From the NCBI GenBank assembly GCA_964514215.1, contig CAZEPW010000014.1, forward strand, positions 1 through 64,000: a stretch of 64,000 nt of DNA. The letters run 5' to 3'. Shown one piece after another: positions 55,641 to 64,000 of the stretch. The notes under the pieces were generated by a model. That model ran no database searches. It was given only the letters and a program-made list of their open reading frames with translations, and was not told the origin of the DNA. Every line of letters begins with the position of its first letter. Within the stretch, counting starts at the first letter, position 1. A program made the translations under genes and the position numbers. The DNA comes from CAYQUC01 sp964514215 (lineage in GTDB: Bacteria > Pseudomonadota > Gammaproteobacteria > UBA6429 > Thiohalophilaceae).

Positions 55641-56142
55641 CGTCCTCAGATGGCAGTAGTGAAATTTGACGTTTTTTTGCTTCTCCAGTTGGTACGTGTT
55701 TTAGTTTTTCAATTTCATCTTCAAACGCACTTACATCTTGAAAACTTCGATAGACTGATGCAAATCGAACATAAGCAACTTGATCTAAATCACGTAGCTC
55801 ATTCATCACCCACTCACCAATTATTGCAGTTTCAATTTCCCGATCGCCATTACTGCGAACTCGCTTCATGATTTTACTAATGGCAATTTCAACATCGTCG
55901 GTATCAACCGGCCTTTTTTCTAACGCCCTTAAAATACCCGAATGTAACCGCTCTTCACTAAACGGAACTCGATTACCATCTCGTTTAATAACACGCGGTA
56001 AAATTAATTGTGCGGTTTCAAATGTGGTAAAACGCTCATAACAAGCTAAGCATTCTCGTCGTCGACGTACTGCCGTGCCCTCGTTGGTTAAACGCGAGTC
56101 ATTTACTTTAGTATCATCGTGTCCGCAAAATGGGCAATGCAT
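55627..56142 (-). CDS. nrdR: Transcriptional repressor NrdR
   Basis: NrdR represses ribonucleotide reductase genes according to ATP/dATP. 171 residues. Zinc ribbon: CPFCGHDDTKVNDSR and RRRECLACYERFTTFE; ATP-cone: VIKRDGNRVPFSEERLHSGI. It has a C-terminal acidic tail. It lies between glyA and ribD, the standard place. Confidence 0.97.
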   Translation of the reverse strand: MHCPFCGHDDTKVNDSRLTNEGTAVRRRRECLACYERFTTFETAQLILPRVIKRDGNRVPFSEERLHSGILRALEKRPVDTDDVEIAISKIMKRVRSNGDREIETAIIGEWVMNELRDLDQVAYVRFASVYRSFQDVSAFEDEIEKLKHVPTGEAKKRQISLLPSEDDDDA

Positions 56143-56188
56143 TAAAACAACCTTTACTTAATTTTTTTTAATAAAACTAATCAAAATA

Positions 56189-57445
56189 TTAATGTTCATA
56201 CACTGGAAATTCAGCACAAATATCGAGGGCTTTTTGTTTTACCGTTGCAATCATATCTTGGTTCGTAACATCATCAAGAATATCACACATCCAACCCGCT
56301 AACTGTTCCGATTGCGTTTCTTTAAAGCCACGCGTAGTAATCGCTGGTGTGCCAACACGAATACCGCTGGTCACAAATGGTGATTGCGGATCATTAGGTA
56401 CCGCATTCATATTAACCGTGATATTAGCGGCACCTAAAGCCGCATCAGCAGCCTTACCGGTTAATCCTTTTTTAATAAAATCAACTAAAAATAAATGATT
56501 GTCAGTACCACCGGAAACAATATCAAAACCACGTTTAATAAATACTTTACTCATGGCCTGAGCATTTAAAATAACTTGGTGCTGATACGTTTTAAACTCA
56601 GGCTCTAATGCTTCTTTAAACGCAACGGCTTTCGCTGCAATAATGTGCATTAACGGCCCACCTTGTGTTCCCGGAAAGACTAATGAATTAAATTTCTTTT
56701 CAAGTTCAGGATTAGATTTTGCCAATATAATTCCACCACGTGGGCCGCGTAAGGTTTTATGTGTTGTTGACGTTGTTACGTCGGCAATTTGAACAGGAGA
56801 AGGATATTCACCCGTTGCTACTAAACCAGCCACATGCGCCATATCAACCATTAAATATGCCCCAACTTTATCCGCAATATCACGAAATCGCTGCCAGTCC
56901 ATAATACGCGAATAAGCAGAGAAACCTGCCACTATCATTTTAGGTTTATGCTCCAAAGCCAGTTTTTCTACTTGCTCATAATCAACTTCACCAGTTGCTT
57001 CATTCAAACCATATTGAATAGCATTAAATAACTTACCCGAAAAGTTGACCTTTGAGCCATGCGTTAAATGGCCGCCATGGGCTAAGCTCATTCCTAACAC
57101 CGTATCACCAGCATTTAATAATGCGAAATAAACCGCTGCATTCGCTTGCGAACCAGAATGTGGCTGAACATTGGCATAATCGGCATCAAACAGTTTTTTA
57201 ACACGATCAATCGCTAATTGCTCCGCAACATCAACGTTCTCACAACCACCGTAATAGCGCTTACCAGGATAGCCTTCTGCGTATTTGTTCGTTAAAACCG
57301 AACCTTGAGCTTCCATCACACGCGGACTGGCGTAATTTTCAGACGCAATTAATTCAATATGCTGTTCTTGTCTCGTGATTTCATTATTGATAGCCCCCAA
57401 AAGTTCATCATCGTAGCCTGCAATAGTTAACTCTTTTTTGAACAT
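56189..57445 (-). CDS. glyA: Serine hydroxymethyltransferase
   Basis: GlyA converts serine and tetrahydrofolate to glycine and methylene-THF, the main one-carbon source (used also by PanB). 418 residues. PLP site TTSTTHKTLRGPRGG with the Schiff-base Lys near 229; LIASENYASPRVMEAQGS and YYGGCENVDVAEQLA are also present. Ribosome site GAGGCTGAG lies upstream. A 270-base leader with a terminator-like hairpin precedes it. Confidence 0.98.
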   Translation of the reverse strand: MFKKELTIAGYDDELLGAINNEITRQEQHIELIASENYASPRVMEAQGSVLTNKYAEGYPGKRYYGGCENVDVAEQLAIDRVKKLFDADYANVQPHSGSQANAAVYFALLNAGDTVLGMSLAHGGHLTHGSKVNFSGKLFNAIQYGLNEATGEVDYEQVEKLALEHKPKMIVAGFSAYSRIMDWQRFRDIADKVGAYLMVDMAHVAGLVATGEYPSPVQIADVTTSTTHKTLRGPRGGIILAKSNPELEKKFNSLVFPGTQGGPLMHIIAAKAVAFKEALEPEFKTYQHQVILNAQAMSKVFIKRGFDIVSGGTDNHLFLVDFIKKGLTGKAADAALGAANITVNMNAVPNDPQSPFVTSGIRVGTPAITTRGFKETQSEQLAGWMCDILDDVTNQDMIATVKQKALDICAEFPVYEH

Positions 57446-57960
57446 AAAAAACTCAGCCTCATTTAATTATTCTTAAAAAACAAATAGATAGATATAAAAT
57501 AGTCATTTAGATTATTACTATAAAATGAACAAACAAGCTCACAAATGCGATTAGTATCATCAATATTCAAGCCTGTTTCAAATTGATTTTGAACAGATTA
57601 ATCCAGATTTTAGGAGCTAAATAGTAACCGAAAGAGACCTGAAAATACACGAAAATTGAACCACTTAGGCGATAAATTGCATAGAAAGCCAGCTGATTAG
57701 GTAGAATCAAAATAGCAGGCATAAAAAAAGCCCCACCAAACGGTGGGGCTAAGTACCAGTCGCAAAACATGAGGTTTTTAAAATGCGGTATTACCCACCC
57801 CTCACTAATATTGCTCAACATTCATTAATTTAAAATGTTTCACAATATATCCAATTAACCCAGCAAATAATATATTGGCTAGATTCTCCGGATTCGGTAT
57901 TTCAAAAAGCAAATTACTTTTTGACAAATTGTTATGAGAATAAAATTAATTACCCTCGTC
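57446..57960. other. 515-base spacer upstream of glyA
   Basis: It holds a strong minus-strand terminator (57722-57750), a possible short RNA ending there, and the glyA leader and promoter. An 84-codon frame at 57567-57821 crosses the hairpin and looks non-coding. No glycine or tetrahydrofolate riboswitch consensus was recognised. Confidence 0.5.
57722..57750 (-). terminator. Strong terminator upstream of glyA
   Basis: Perfect 9-bp stem AGCCCCACC / GGTGGGGCT with a 4-base loop, followed on the minus strand by seven T. It is about 210 bases after the end of the gene at 57961 and 277 bases before glyA, so it ends that transcript, a small RNA, or acts as an attenuator. Confidence 0.85.
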
Positions 57961-58917
57961 TTAATTATCTTCTTCTAGAGTGCCACCGGCAGCAAATGTT
58001 AATGCCGTTTCAATTGCTGATGGAGCGCACATGATAGAAGCAAAACTATTACTACCCATCATCGATAAGTCAGGGAAACTAATCGCAATTCTAAATTCAG
58101 CCGGTAAGGCATAAACCTTGTTATCAACAACAGCCATCTCATAAGGGAGGTGGCCTGTGGAACGAAGCTTTTTAAAATCAATTTGCTTCATAATGTAGTT
58201 ATCACCACTACATTCCGTTTCATCCGTTGAGCCTTTTAAAGTAACCGCAAAAAGTGAAGATTTGGTGCCCTCAAGATCAATTCGAGCAATTTTAGAGGTT
58301 TCACCTTTACCTGCCTTTAAGGCTTTTTCAACACCCGCAAGCGCTTCATCGTGAGTTTTATATTCAGCTAAAACTAATCGATCGTAAAAATAAGGCATTA
58401 ACCATTTATATTGGTAGTCACGTAATTTTTCAGATGTCAGCCCTTTTTCAGAGCCATAACTTTTTTTCATGCCTAACGTTTTTTGTAATAAAGCACTCAC
58501 CCCAGCTAAATCGGATTTCATTCGGTAAGCATGTGAATAGTAGGTTGGGTTAGTATAAGCAATCTGCACGTCTTTATTGTCTTGCGTTAAGGTCACACGC
58601 TGCACAAGACCGAAGATACCATAAGGCGTTTGCTTAGCCGCATCACTTAATGCCTTATTCGTTACCAATAAAATTACAACTGAAGGATAGGGGCTGTATT
58701 CCCCTGCAACAGTAAAGCCAGCATCCGTTAATTGTTTTTTAGTTGCAATTGCTTGTTCTTGAAGCACACCAGAGACAACTTTTGAAAGATAAAAAGGTTT
58801 TAATAATTCTTCCGCTGTAACAGAGAAAGGTAAAACTAAGATTAGGTTAAACACGAAAATTCTAATTACCGTTGTTAAACTAAAACTATGCACAAAGTAT
58901 CTTCTAATATTTTTCAT
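57961..58917 (-). CDS. Exported protein of unknown function next to FadL-type porin
   Basis: 318 residues from the ATG at 58917 (GGAAG ribosome site); the frame extends 26 codons upstream without a better start. The N-terminus is basic then hydrophobic (about 16-37, RIFVFNLILVLPFSVTAEE), a signal peptide or anchor. The mature part contains QLTDAGFTVAGEYSPYPSV, a Tyr-rich stretch with TNPTYYSHAYRM, and two Cys (ETECSGD, SIMCAPS). The first part faintly recalls DUF302-type domains, but no family is assigned. It is divergent from the porin gene across 856 bases. Confidence 0.7.
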   Translation of the reverse strand: MKNIRRYFVHSFSLTTVIRIFVFNLILVLPFSVTAEELLKPFYLSKVVSGVLQEQAIATKKQLTDAGFTVAGEYSPYPSVVILLVTNKALSDAAKQTPYGIFGLVQRVTLTQDNKDVQIAYTNPTYYSHAYRMKSDLAGVSALLQKTLGMKKSYGSEKGLTSEKLRDYQYKWLMPYFYDRLVLAEYKTHDEALAGVEKALKAGKGETSKIARIDLEGTKSSLFAVTLKGSTDETECSGDNYIMKQIDFKKLRSTGHLPYEMAVVDNKVYALPAEFRIAISFPDLSMMGSNSFASIMCAPSAIETALTFAAGGTLEEDN

Positions 58918-59649
58918 AAAGTGGCTTCCGTAGTATTTTTGTATGTAAGTTATATTTTTTTTATTATTTTCCAGAATTCTCAGTAAACTGCTCAAAACAC
59001 AGCAAAAATGTTAAAACAGACAGAATTCTGCAATTACCAACTTGTTTGTTGCAAAAAAGACACATGGGTATTTTTTGTGCAACAGAAAATATAGCAGGTA
59101 GCAACATCATCCCCACTTAACACGCATACTGTCAAGTTGTTTTTTTGTAAAAAATACTAACCGTTTTTTAGTTATACAATTAAAACAACCGATAAAAAAT
59201 CAAGAAATATTATTATAAACCATTGAAATAAATAACAATAAATATTATCATTTATTACGTTAGATTAACAAAACATAACAAAAAATAGGCAATAAACTTA
59301 AAAAATTACGTGATAATAGCTTAAAATATCAATAATTATTAGTAAAAATAAGATATATATAAAGTATAAAAATATATCAATAATAAACAGTACCTTGAAA
59401 CAATACAGACACATTTAAAATACATTTTTATAAAATCAGTAGAAACTGATGTTAAACGCAATTTATCAAATTACCATGGTATTTTAAGTTTTTTAATTCA
59501 AAAAAATTAAATTTTACTTAACGGTCCAAAAGTTAAAATCTAAAAAATAAATGTGATAAACGTTTTAGTTTTGGCTAATTAATTTGTGGAAACTTATAAA
59601 ATGCGATACAAATACAAAATATCTAGAAACAGATAAAAATTTAAATACT

Positions 59650-59694
59650 TGACGTGGAGTGACAAGTCATGAATGATTGTGTCGTACCACGTCA
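59650..59694. promoter_or_regulatory. 8-bp inverted repeat upstream of porin promoter
   Basis: TGACGTGG (59650-59657) and CCACGTCA (59687-59694) are exact reverse complements with a 29-base spacer. They end 4 bases before the -35 of the porin promoter, a typical place for an activator. A second nested pair TGACAA (59660-59665) / TTGTCA (59699-59704) overlaps the -35. Confidence 0.5.
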
Positions 59695-59698
59695 TTAT

Positions 59699-59728
59699 TT
59701 GTCATAAAACAATAACGATATTTATAAC
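59699..59728 (+). promoter_or_regulatory. Sigma-70-type promoter of FadL-type porin gene
   Basis: TTGTCA (-35, 5 of 6 consensus) and TATAAC (-10, 59723-59728, 5 of 6) with 18-base spacing. Transcription would start near 59735, about 39 bases before the start codon. Confidence 0.6.
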
Positions 59729-59773
59729 TATAACAATTTACTACACTCCAGGATAATGGGGAGGAGACATTCA

Positions 59774-61048
59774 ATGAAATCTTTTAAGAAAAAATTTATT
59801 GCGACTGCGATCGTATCAAGTTTAATTTTACCTGCGACTGCGTTTGCAACAAACGGATTGCTATCCGAAGGTAACGGCGCAAAAGCGCGCGGAACTGGTG
59901 GCGCTGGCGCTGCGATGGCAAATGAAAATGCTTCTATTGTAACTAACCCTGCGGCTGTTGTTGGAGTTGGGGATCGAATGGATGTTGCGATTGGATTATT
60001 TAGTCCTAGTCCGCGTAAATATGAGTTAACTAACAATACTCCTTTTGGTGGCTCACAAACTAGTGGTCAAGATTTATTCGTAATTCCATCATTTGGTATG
60101 GCTTTCCCAATTGATAGCCAATCAGCATGGTCAATTGGCTTAAATGCTGCTGGCGGTATGAATACTGAATATAGTACTAATTTTGGTATTAATTCTGGGG
60201 CTCCTAATACTGCTAACGGTACAAAAACAGGTATCAATTTAGCTCAATTATTTTTATCAGGAACTTATGGACGTAAAGTAGGCAGTAATACAACTGTAGG
60301 TATTTCAATTCTTGCAGCTTATCAAACATTTGAGGCAACTGGCTTAGAGGCTTTCGCGCAAAGTTCAGAATCTAGTGGAAATTTATCAAACAATGGTGTA
60401 GATTCTTCAACCGGCTTTGGTGTCAAAATTGGTATACAAGGTGATATTACTCCTGAACTTAAATACGGAATATCCTATCAACCCAAAATTGAAATGAGTA
60501 AATTTGATAAATATAAAGGGCTATTCGCGAATCAAGGGCAATTAGATATTCAATCAACATTTACTGCGGGTATTGCTTATAATTTAAATCCAAAAACAAC
60601 ACTAGTTTTTGATTATCTATATATTGACTATGAAGGTGTAGATGCAATTGGAAATAGTATTGGTGAATTAGCAAAAGGCAAAACATTTGGTTCAACTGGC
60701 GGTCCAGGGTTTGGTTGGAAATCTATTAATGTTTTCAAACTAGGTGTTGCATATCAATCAAGCGCTGATTGGACTTATCGTGCAGGTTGGAACCATGGTG
60801 ATAACCCTGTTACAAGTGCTGAGGTTTCAGTCGCATTTCTAGCTCCTGGAGTTATTACCGATCATTTAACTCTAGGCTTCACCAACAGAATTGATGCAAA
60901 CAGCGAATATACAGTTGACTTTGTTCATAGCTTTAAAAATAGTGTATCTGGAGAATTTGGACCTGGAATACCAGCATTTGGTGGCGGTACAATAGAAGTT
61001 GAAATGGAACAAAACTTCCTAGAAATTGCATACAGCAAAATGTTCTAA
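59774..61048 (+). CDS. FadL/OmpP1/TodX-type outer membrane transport protein
   Basis: 424 residues from the ATG at 59774, which follows a GGGGAGGAG ribosome site; an in-frame ATG 18 bases earlier precedes that site. The signal peptide ends near ATAFA (residue 25). The mature N-terminus NGLLSEGNGAKARGTGGAG with MANENASIVTNPAAV matches the hatch region of FadL-family porins, which carry hydrophobic substrates across the outer membrane. The rest alternates beta strands and ends in Phe (EIAYSKMF), the BAM signal. It has its own promoter and terminator and is probably abundant. The substrate is not readable. Confidence 0.9.
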   Translation: MKSFKKKFIATAIVSSLILPATAFATNGLLSEGNGAKARGTGGAGAAMANENASIVTNPAAVVGVGDRMDVAIGLFSPSPRKYELTNNTPFGGSQTSGQDLFVIPSFGMAFPIDSQSAWSIGLNAAGGMNTEYSTNFGINSGAPNTANGTKTGINLAQLFLSGTYGRKVGSNTTVGISILAAYQTFEATGLEAFAQSSESSGNLSNNGVDSSTGFGVKIGIQGDITPELKYGISYQPKIEMSKFDKYKGLFANQGQLDIQSTFTAGIAYNLNPKTTLVFDYLYIDYEGVDAIGNSIGELAKGKTFGSTGGPGFGWKSINVFKLGVAYQSSADWTYRAGWNHGDNPVTSAEVSVAFLAPGVITDHLTLGFTNRIDANSEYTVDFVHSFKNSVSGEFGPGIPAFGGGTIEVEMEQNFLEIAYSKMF

Positions 61049-61073
61049 ACCAGTTTAATTCTTAAAACTGTTC

Positions 61074-61110
61074 AAAAAAACCTCGATGCTACTAGCACCG
61101 AGGTTTTTTT
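61074..61110 (+). terminator. Rho-independent terminator after FadL-type porin
   Basis: CCTCG and TGCT paired with AGCA and CGAGG around one A/C mismatch and a 3-base loop, flanked by seven A and seven T. It starts 26 bases after the porin stop. Confidence 0.9.
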
Positions 61111-61220
61111 ATGCACAATCAAAAGTTCCAAACTCATTGCCCCATCCGTTATTATCTGTTAAAAAGTACCCCCAAATGCAATAACAAAAATAAATTATTA
61201 TTAAAGTGGAGCTTTACAGT

Positions 61221-64000
61221 ATGGATAACTATCAACCAAGCCCATCTCGTTTGTTATCATCATCAAAAAATAACAACCTGATAACAACGTTATTCATCAT
61301 TTTACTGAGCCTTAGCTTACTTTCTTGTGGTGGCGGCTCCAACAGCACAACACTTCCCCCACCACCTCCAGAATTAAACCCCTGTTCAACAACTCAATTA
61401 CAAGTTTTTGGTGGTGGTTGCATTAATGTTGTAGAAATAAATTTAGATAAAACACCAGCAGCAGACGGACTCGACTTAACGAATAACACGATTCCCGAAT
61501 TAGTTTATATATCCCCCACCCAGCCGCTCGCGACAGCCACTGGCGTGGATTTTAACGGTGATAATGATATTGATTACTATTTGCTTATTGATGCTCAAGG
61601 AAAAAAATCTCTACACACCACTAGCAGTGCCACAAGCCAACTGGTCACCATTATCACCAATAACAATGGCGACCCAATCGGTTTTAATACCGGCAACAGC
61701 CCAAACAATACCGATCTTGAAAAACTATTAAATAATAAAATCAAACCAATAATTTTAATTACGCCTCTAGCAGGTAAATATCAGCAGGCACCTAATATTT
61801 CAGTGCGTTGCAATAGCATCAATACAACAACCAATACCAACTATCCATGCAATTCTTTATCTTATTCTCTTGATAGCAACATCGAACCCAGTTTTTTAGG
61901 CAATGGCGCTATTGTCTATGGCAGCACTATTTCGACACAACAACTTAGCTTAGCCAAAGACAGCAGTGGCAATTCTATCGATGGCATTTATTCACTGCAA
62001 ATCATCGCAAGAACAGCCGCCGGTATCACAACATTAACAAATCCACAAACATTTGAAATTGACAGCACCGCTTGCCAAACGCCACCACAGGCAATCATTA
62101 CCACATCAGCAATACCTGCCACTATTAATAATGAATTAGTCAAAAATGACAGCAATGCACTAAGCAATACATTTACACTCGATGGAAGTTTATCAAAAGC
62201 AACTCAAAGAAATATTATTAGTTATACCTGGCAACAAATTATGTTGGGGGATGAAGGCATGCTAACCGAACAGCCTAGTTCAACTCCAAAAATTAAAACG
62301 TTCATCACACCCAAACGAGTAACAACCTTACGTTATTCACTAACAGTCACCGATGATTTTGGTTGTACCTCAGCGCCAACAGAAACTGCCCTTTACGTAA
62401 TGGAAAATCCTAAAGCTGCACTTTTTATTAACAGTGCTTCAACAAACAGTCTTAATAATGGAACCCGTTCAGATCCATTTAAGACTATAAATCAAGCGCT
62501 AACAGCAGCAAAATCACAACCAAACAACACTCCTGATTTGTATATCGCAAATGCCGGTGGCGTTGTTTATGAAGAACCACCCCTCATCATTCCAACCGGA
62601 ATGAGTTTATACGGTGGCTTTAATTCTGGTTGGAATCGTGATGTGATTAATGCAAAAACAAAAATATTTATTAGCAAAGATATCAACACCAGCCCACATT
62701 TAAAAGGATTGGATTTCCAACAAATAAAGAACGATGCCTGGTTAACAGGATTTAATATATCAACAAAACTATTGCCTGCAACAGCCACTTCTGAATCTGA
62801 TATTTTTGCTGTTCATGCAACCGGTGATATAGCGAACACAGCAACTTTAACAATTAAACACAATACCATTAATGCTGGTGATGCTCTAAATGGAAATACT
62901 ATTGGGACAGGTTCGAGTTATGGTGTTTATGTTTCTACTGTTGCAACTACGAATATAGATAATAATGTTATTCTATCAGGTAAAGGTGGTACAGGAATAA
63001 AAGGGAACAATGGGGTAGCAGGTGCCCAAGGAGCATCAGGTGATGATGGCGAAACTAGTATCTGTCTTTTAATTGGTTCTAATCGTCCACCAGTCCGATT
63101 AGGTGGTATTGGTGGAGTATCCAATATTAATCCAAATGCATCGGGACAAGCAGGAGGAAATGGGGGATACCAAACAAGCAGTAATTCACCAGTAGATGCG
63201 AAACCAGGCAATGGTGTTTGTGCAGGTTTAGGTGGTATATCTTATTACTTTGCTGAGACAACCCCATTTAAAGATGCAACAACAGTTTCAACAAGAACAC
63301 TAAATACAATTTGCCCATTAGTATTACTTCCTTCATTAAATCATAGTTCAATTTCAGGAAACAAGATTGGAAGTTTTACCGCTTATTATGTTCCATCTAA
63401 CGGAGCTAATGGTGAACAAGGTATAAATGGTTCAACTGGAGGAAGTGGTGGAGGTGGTGGTGGTTCAGTAACGACTCTTGCATATTCTTACGGAAGTGGT
63501 GGTGGCGGTGGTGGCGCTGCAGGTGAAGCAGGCGGAGCGGGCATAGCTGGGCTAGGTGGAGGTGGTAGTTTTACTATTTATATAAAGAACTCAAACTCAA
63601 CCATATCTCAAAATACTATATTTTCTACAAATGGTGGAAATGCACAACTTGCTGGAAACGGAGGTCTAGGTGGAAAAGGTGGAAAAGGTGGAAAAGGTGG
63701 AAAAGCTGGTTCACCTGGTACAACACCTCTATCTCCTGCAGATTGTGGCGATATTCCAGGTAAAGGTAGCGATGGCCAAGATGGTAGCCCCGGTGGTAAT
63801 GGCAGTGATGCCAGCGGCGGCGGCGGCGGCCCTTCTATCGGAGTTTACTTTGATACATCCAATTCCCCAGAGATAACGGACAACACAATCACAATAGGTA
63901 ATGGTGGCAACGGCGGCAATGCACGTCACGGCGCAGCCGGTGATGGTGGTGTTTCCTATGGCCTTTTTGCTGGCACCGACTCAACACTTCCAACCCTCAA
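61221..64000 (+). CDS. Large Gly-rich surface lipoprotein, 3' end outside window
   Basis: The frame is open from the ATG at 61221 (GTGGAG site upstream) to the window end: 926 codons. The signal ends in lipobox LLSC with Cys36, followed by GGGSNS and a Pro run. About residues 280-390 look like a PKD/Ig-type domain (FTLDGSLSKA, TVTDDFGCTS). From about 395, a DUF1565-like start (NNGTRSDPFKTINQALTAAK) opens a right-handed beta-helix with repeated NxI strands such as ISQNTIFSTNGG. Between turns lie Gly-rich blocks (about 585-615, 730-780, 807-873, 890-910), one with four GGK units. It is likely surface-exposed; role in adhesion or matrix is inference. Confidence 0.8.
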   Translation, partial: MDNYQPSPSRLLSSSKNNNLITTLFIILLSLSLLSCGGGSNSTTLPPPPPELNPCSTTQLQVFGGGCINVVEINLDKTPAADGLDLTNNTIPELVYISPTQPLATATGVDFNGDNDIDYYLLIDAQGKKSLHTTSSATSQLVTIITNNNGDPIGFNTGNSPNNTDLEKLLNNKIKPIILITPLAGKYQQAPNISVRCNSINTTTNTNYPCNSLSYSLDSNIEPSFLGNGAIVYGSTISTQQLSLAKDSSGNSIDGIYSLQIIARTAAGITTLTNPQTFEIDSTACQTPPQAIITTSAIPATINNELVKNDSNALSNTFTLDGSLSKATQRNIISYTWQQIMLGDEGMLTEQPSSTPKIKTFITPKRVTTLRYSLTVTDDFGCTSAPTETALYVMENPKAALFINSASTNSLNNGTRSDPFKTINQALTAAKSQPNNTPDLYIANAGGVVYEEPPLIIPTGMSLYGGFNSGWNRDVINAKTKIFISKDINTSPHLKGLDFQQIKNDAWLTGFNISTKLLPATATSESDIFAVHATGDIANTATLTIKHNTINAGDALNGNTIGTGSSYGVYVSTVATTNIDNNVILSGKGGTGIKGNNGVAGAQGASGDDGETSICLLIGSNRPPVRLGGIGGVSNINPNASGQAGGNGGYQTSSNSPVDAKPGNGVCAGLGGISYYFAETTPFKDATTVSTRTLNTICPLVLLPSLNHSSISGNKIGSFTAYYVPSNGANGEQGINGSTGGSGGGGGGSVTTLAYSYGSGGGGGGAAGEAGGAGIAGLGGGGSFTIYIKNSNSTISQNTIFSTNGGNAQLAGNGGLGGKGGKGGKGGKAGSPGTTPLSPADCGDIPGKGSDGQDGSPGGNGSDASGGGGGPSIGVYFDTSNSPEITDNTITIGNGGNGGNARHGAAGDGGVSYGLFAGTDSTLPTL
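63669..63704 (+). repeat. Four tandem 9-bp repeats inside Gly-rich lipoprotein gene
   Basis: GGTGGAAAA is repeated four times without change, encoding Gly-Gly-Lys units. Unit length is a multiple of three, so copy-number change would keep the frame. Confidence 0.9.

Larger units (their letters stand above)
58918..59773. other. 856-base AT-rich divergent regulatory region
   Basis: No convincing gene. Seen: CAGAATTCT at 58972-58980 repeated as CAGAATTCTG at 59021-59030; an imperfect inverted repeat GTTGCAAAAAA (59048-59058) / TTTTTTGTGCAAC (59071-59083); an 8-bp inverted repeat at 59650-59694; a strong promoter at 59699-59728; and the GGGGAGGAG ribosome site (59758-59766). The middle is extremely A+T-rich. 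Confidence 0.55.

Noticed and set aside
57446..57721. Glycine or tetrahydrofolate riboswitch before glyA
   Set aside because: I looked for the conserved core sequences and did not find them.
57567..57821. 84-codon minus-strand frame upstream of glyA
   Set aside because: It runs straight through a perfect terminator hairpin, has no good ribosome site and no family features.
62927..63211. Pro-rich 94-codon frame on the minus strand
   Set aside because: It is the antisense shadow of Gly-rich codons in the large lipoprotein, whose frame is continuous here.
63412..63560. CRISPR-like or satellite repeat
   Set aside because: The Gly-rich codons give low complexity, but there are no regular direct repeats with unique spacers; it is coding sequence.

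Overview
The window is a stretch of AT-rich gammaproteobacterial chromosome, made up almost entirely of housekeeping genes. The assignment rests on classic gammaproteobacterial gene orders: a complete iscR-iscS-iscU-iscA-hscB-hscA-fdx-iscX cluster, rlmN-pilF-rodZ-hisS-yfgM-bamB-der, queA-tgt-yajC-secD-secF, and nrdR-ribD-ribE-ribBA-ribH-nusB-thiL-pgpA. A BAM-complex lipoprotein and a FadL-type porin show a Gram-negative outer membrane. The genus cannot be named from sequence alone. A small lipoprotein resembling the SoxXA-binding family and a FadL porin would suit a free-living or symbiotic sulfur oxidiser, methylotroph or hydrocarbon user, but this is weak inference. There are no rRNA genes, CRISPR arrays, transposases, integrases or phage genes.

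Layout. 1-3.2 kb: guaBA (GMP synthesis, minus strand; guaA lacks only its last codon end and stop). 3.4-6.1 kb: small lipoprotein with its own terminator, xseA and an M23 peptidase. 6.1-13.5 kb: ribosome assembly (Der), outer-membrane assembly (BamB), envelope proteins and HisS/RlmN. 13.8-19.4 kb: ISC iron-sulfur assembly, preceded by cysE and trmJ. 21.4-23.8 kb: suhB and two envelope proteins on the plus strand. 23.9-29.5 kb: Sec translocase subunits and queuosine enzymes. 29.6-34.5 kb: tRNA-Leu(CAA), pgi and ppc. 34.6-39.3 kb: pantothenate genes (panD, panC, panB), a deoxynucleoside kinase, folK and pcnB. 39.4-41.9 kb: a small Arg-rich protein and a CheY-like / CheC-like / histidine kinase operon. 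41.9-44.4 kb: DUF3501 protein, CCG-domain Fe-S protein and rubrerythrin. 44.7-49.1 kb: xseB-ispA-dxs-queD-folE2. 49.1-50.1 kb: two small exported proteins. 50.2-57.4 kb: pgpA-thiL-nusB-rib-nrdR-glyA. 58-64 kb: an unknown exported protein, a FadL-type porin with a strong promoter, and a very large glycine-rich lipoprotein running off the right edge.

How the genes connect. Riboflavin (ribD, ribE, ribB, ribH), folate (folK, folE2, glyA), queuosine (queD, queA, tgt), pantothenate/CoA (panB, panC, panD), isoprenoid (dxs, ispA) and Fe-S (isc) pathways are all represented. FolE2 makes the dihydroneopterin triphosphate that QueD consumes, and the two genes are adjacent. IscS/IscU supply clusters to the Fe-S proteins present here (IscR, Fdx, RlmN, the CCG protein).

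The least ordinary parts are: the apparent AUU start codon of pcnB; the compact CheY/CheC/kinase signalling operon with no chemotaxis genes around it; the rubrerythrin/CCG/DUF3501 redox cluster; a tandem 19-bp duplication in the promoter region of the small lipoprotein; an 8-bp inverted repeat directly upstream of the porin promoter; and the right-edge Gly-rich beta-helix lipoprotein. No clearly novel defence or mobile system was found.
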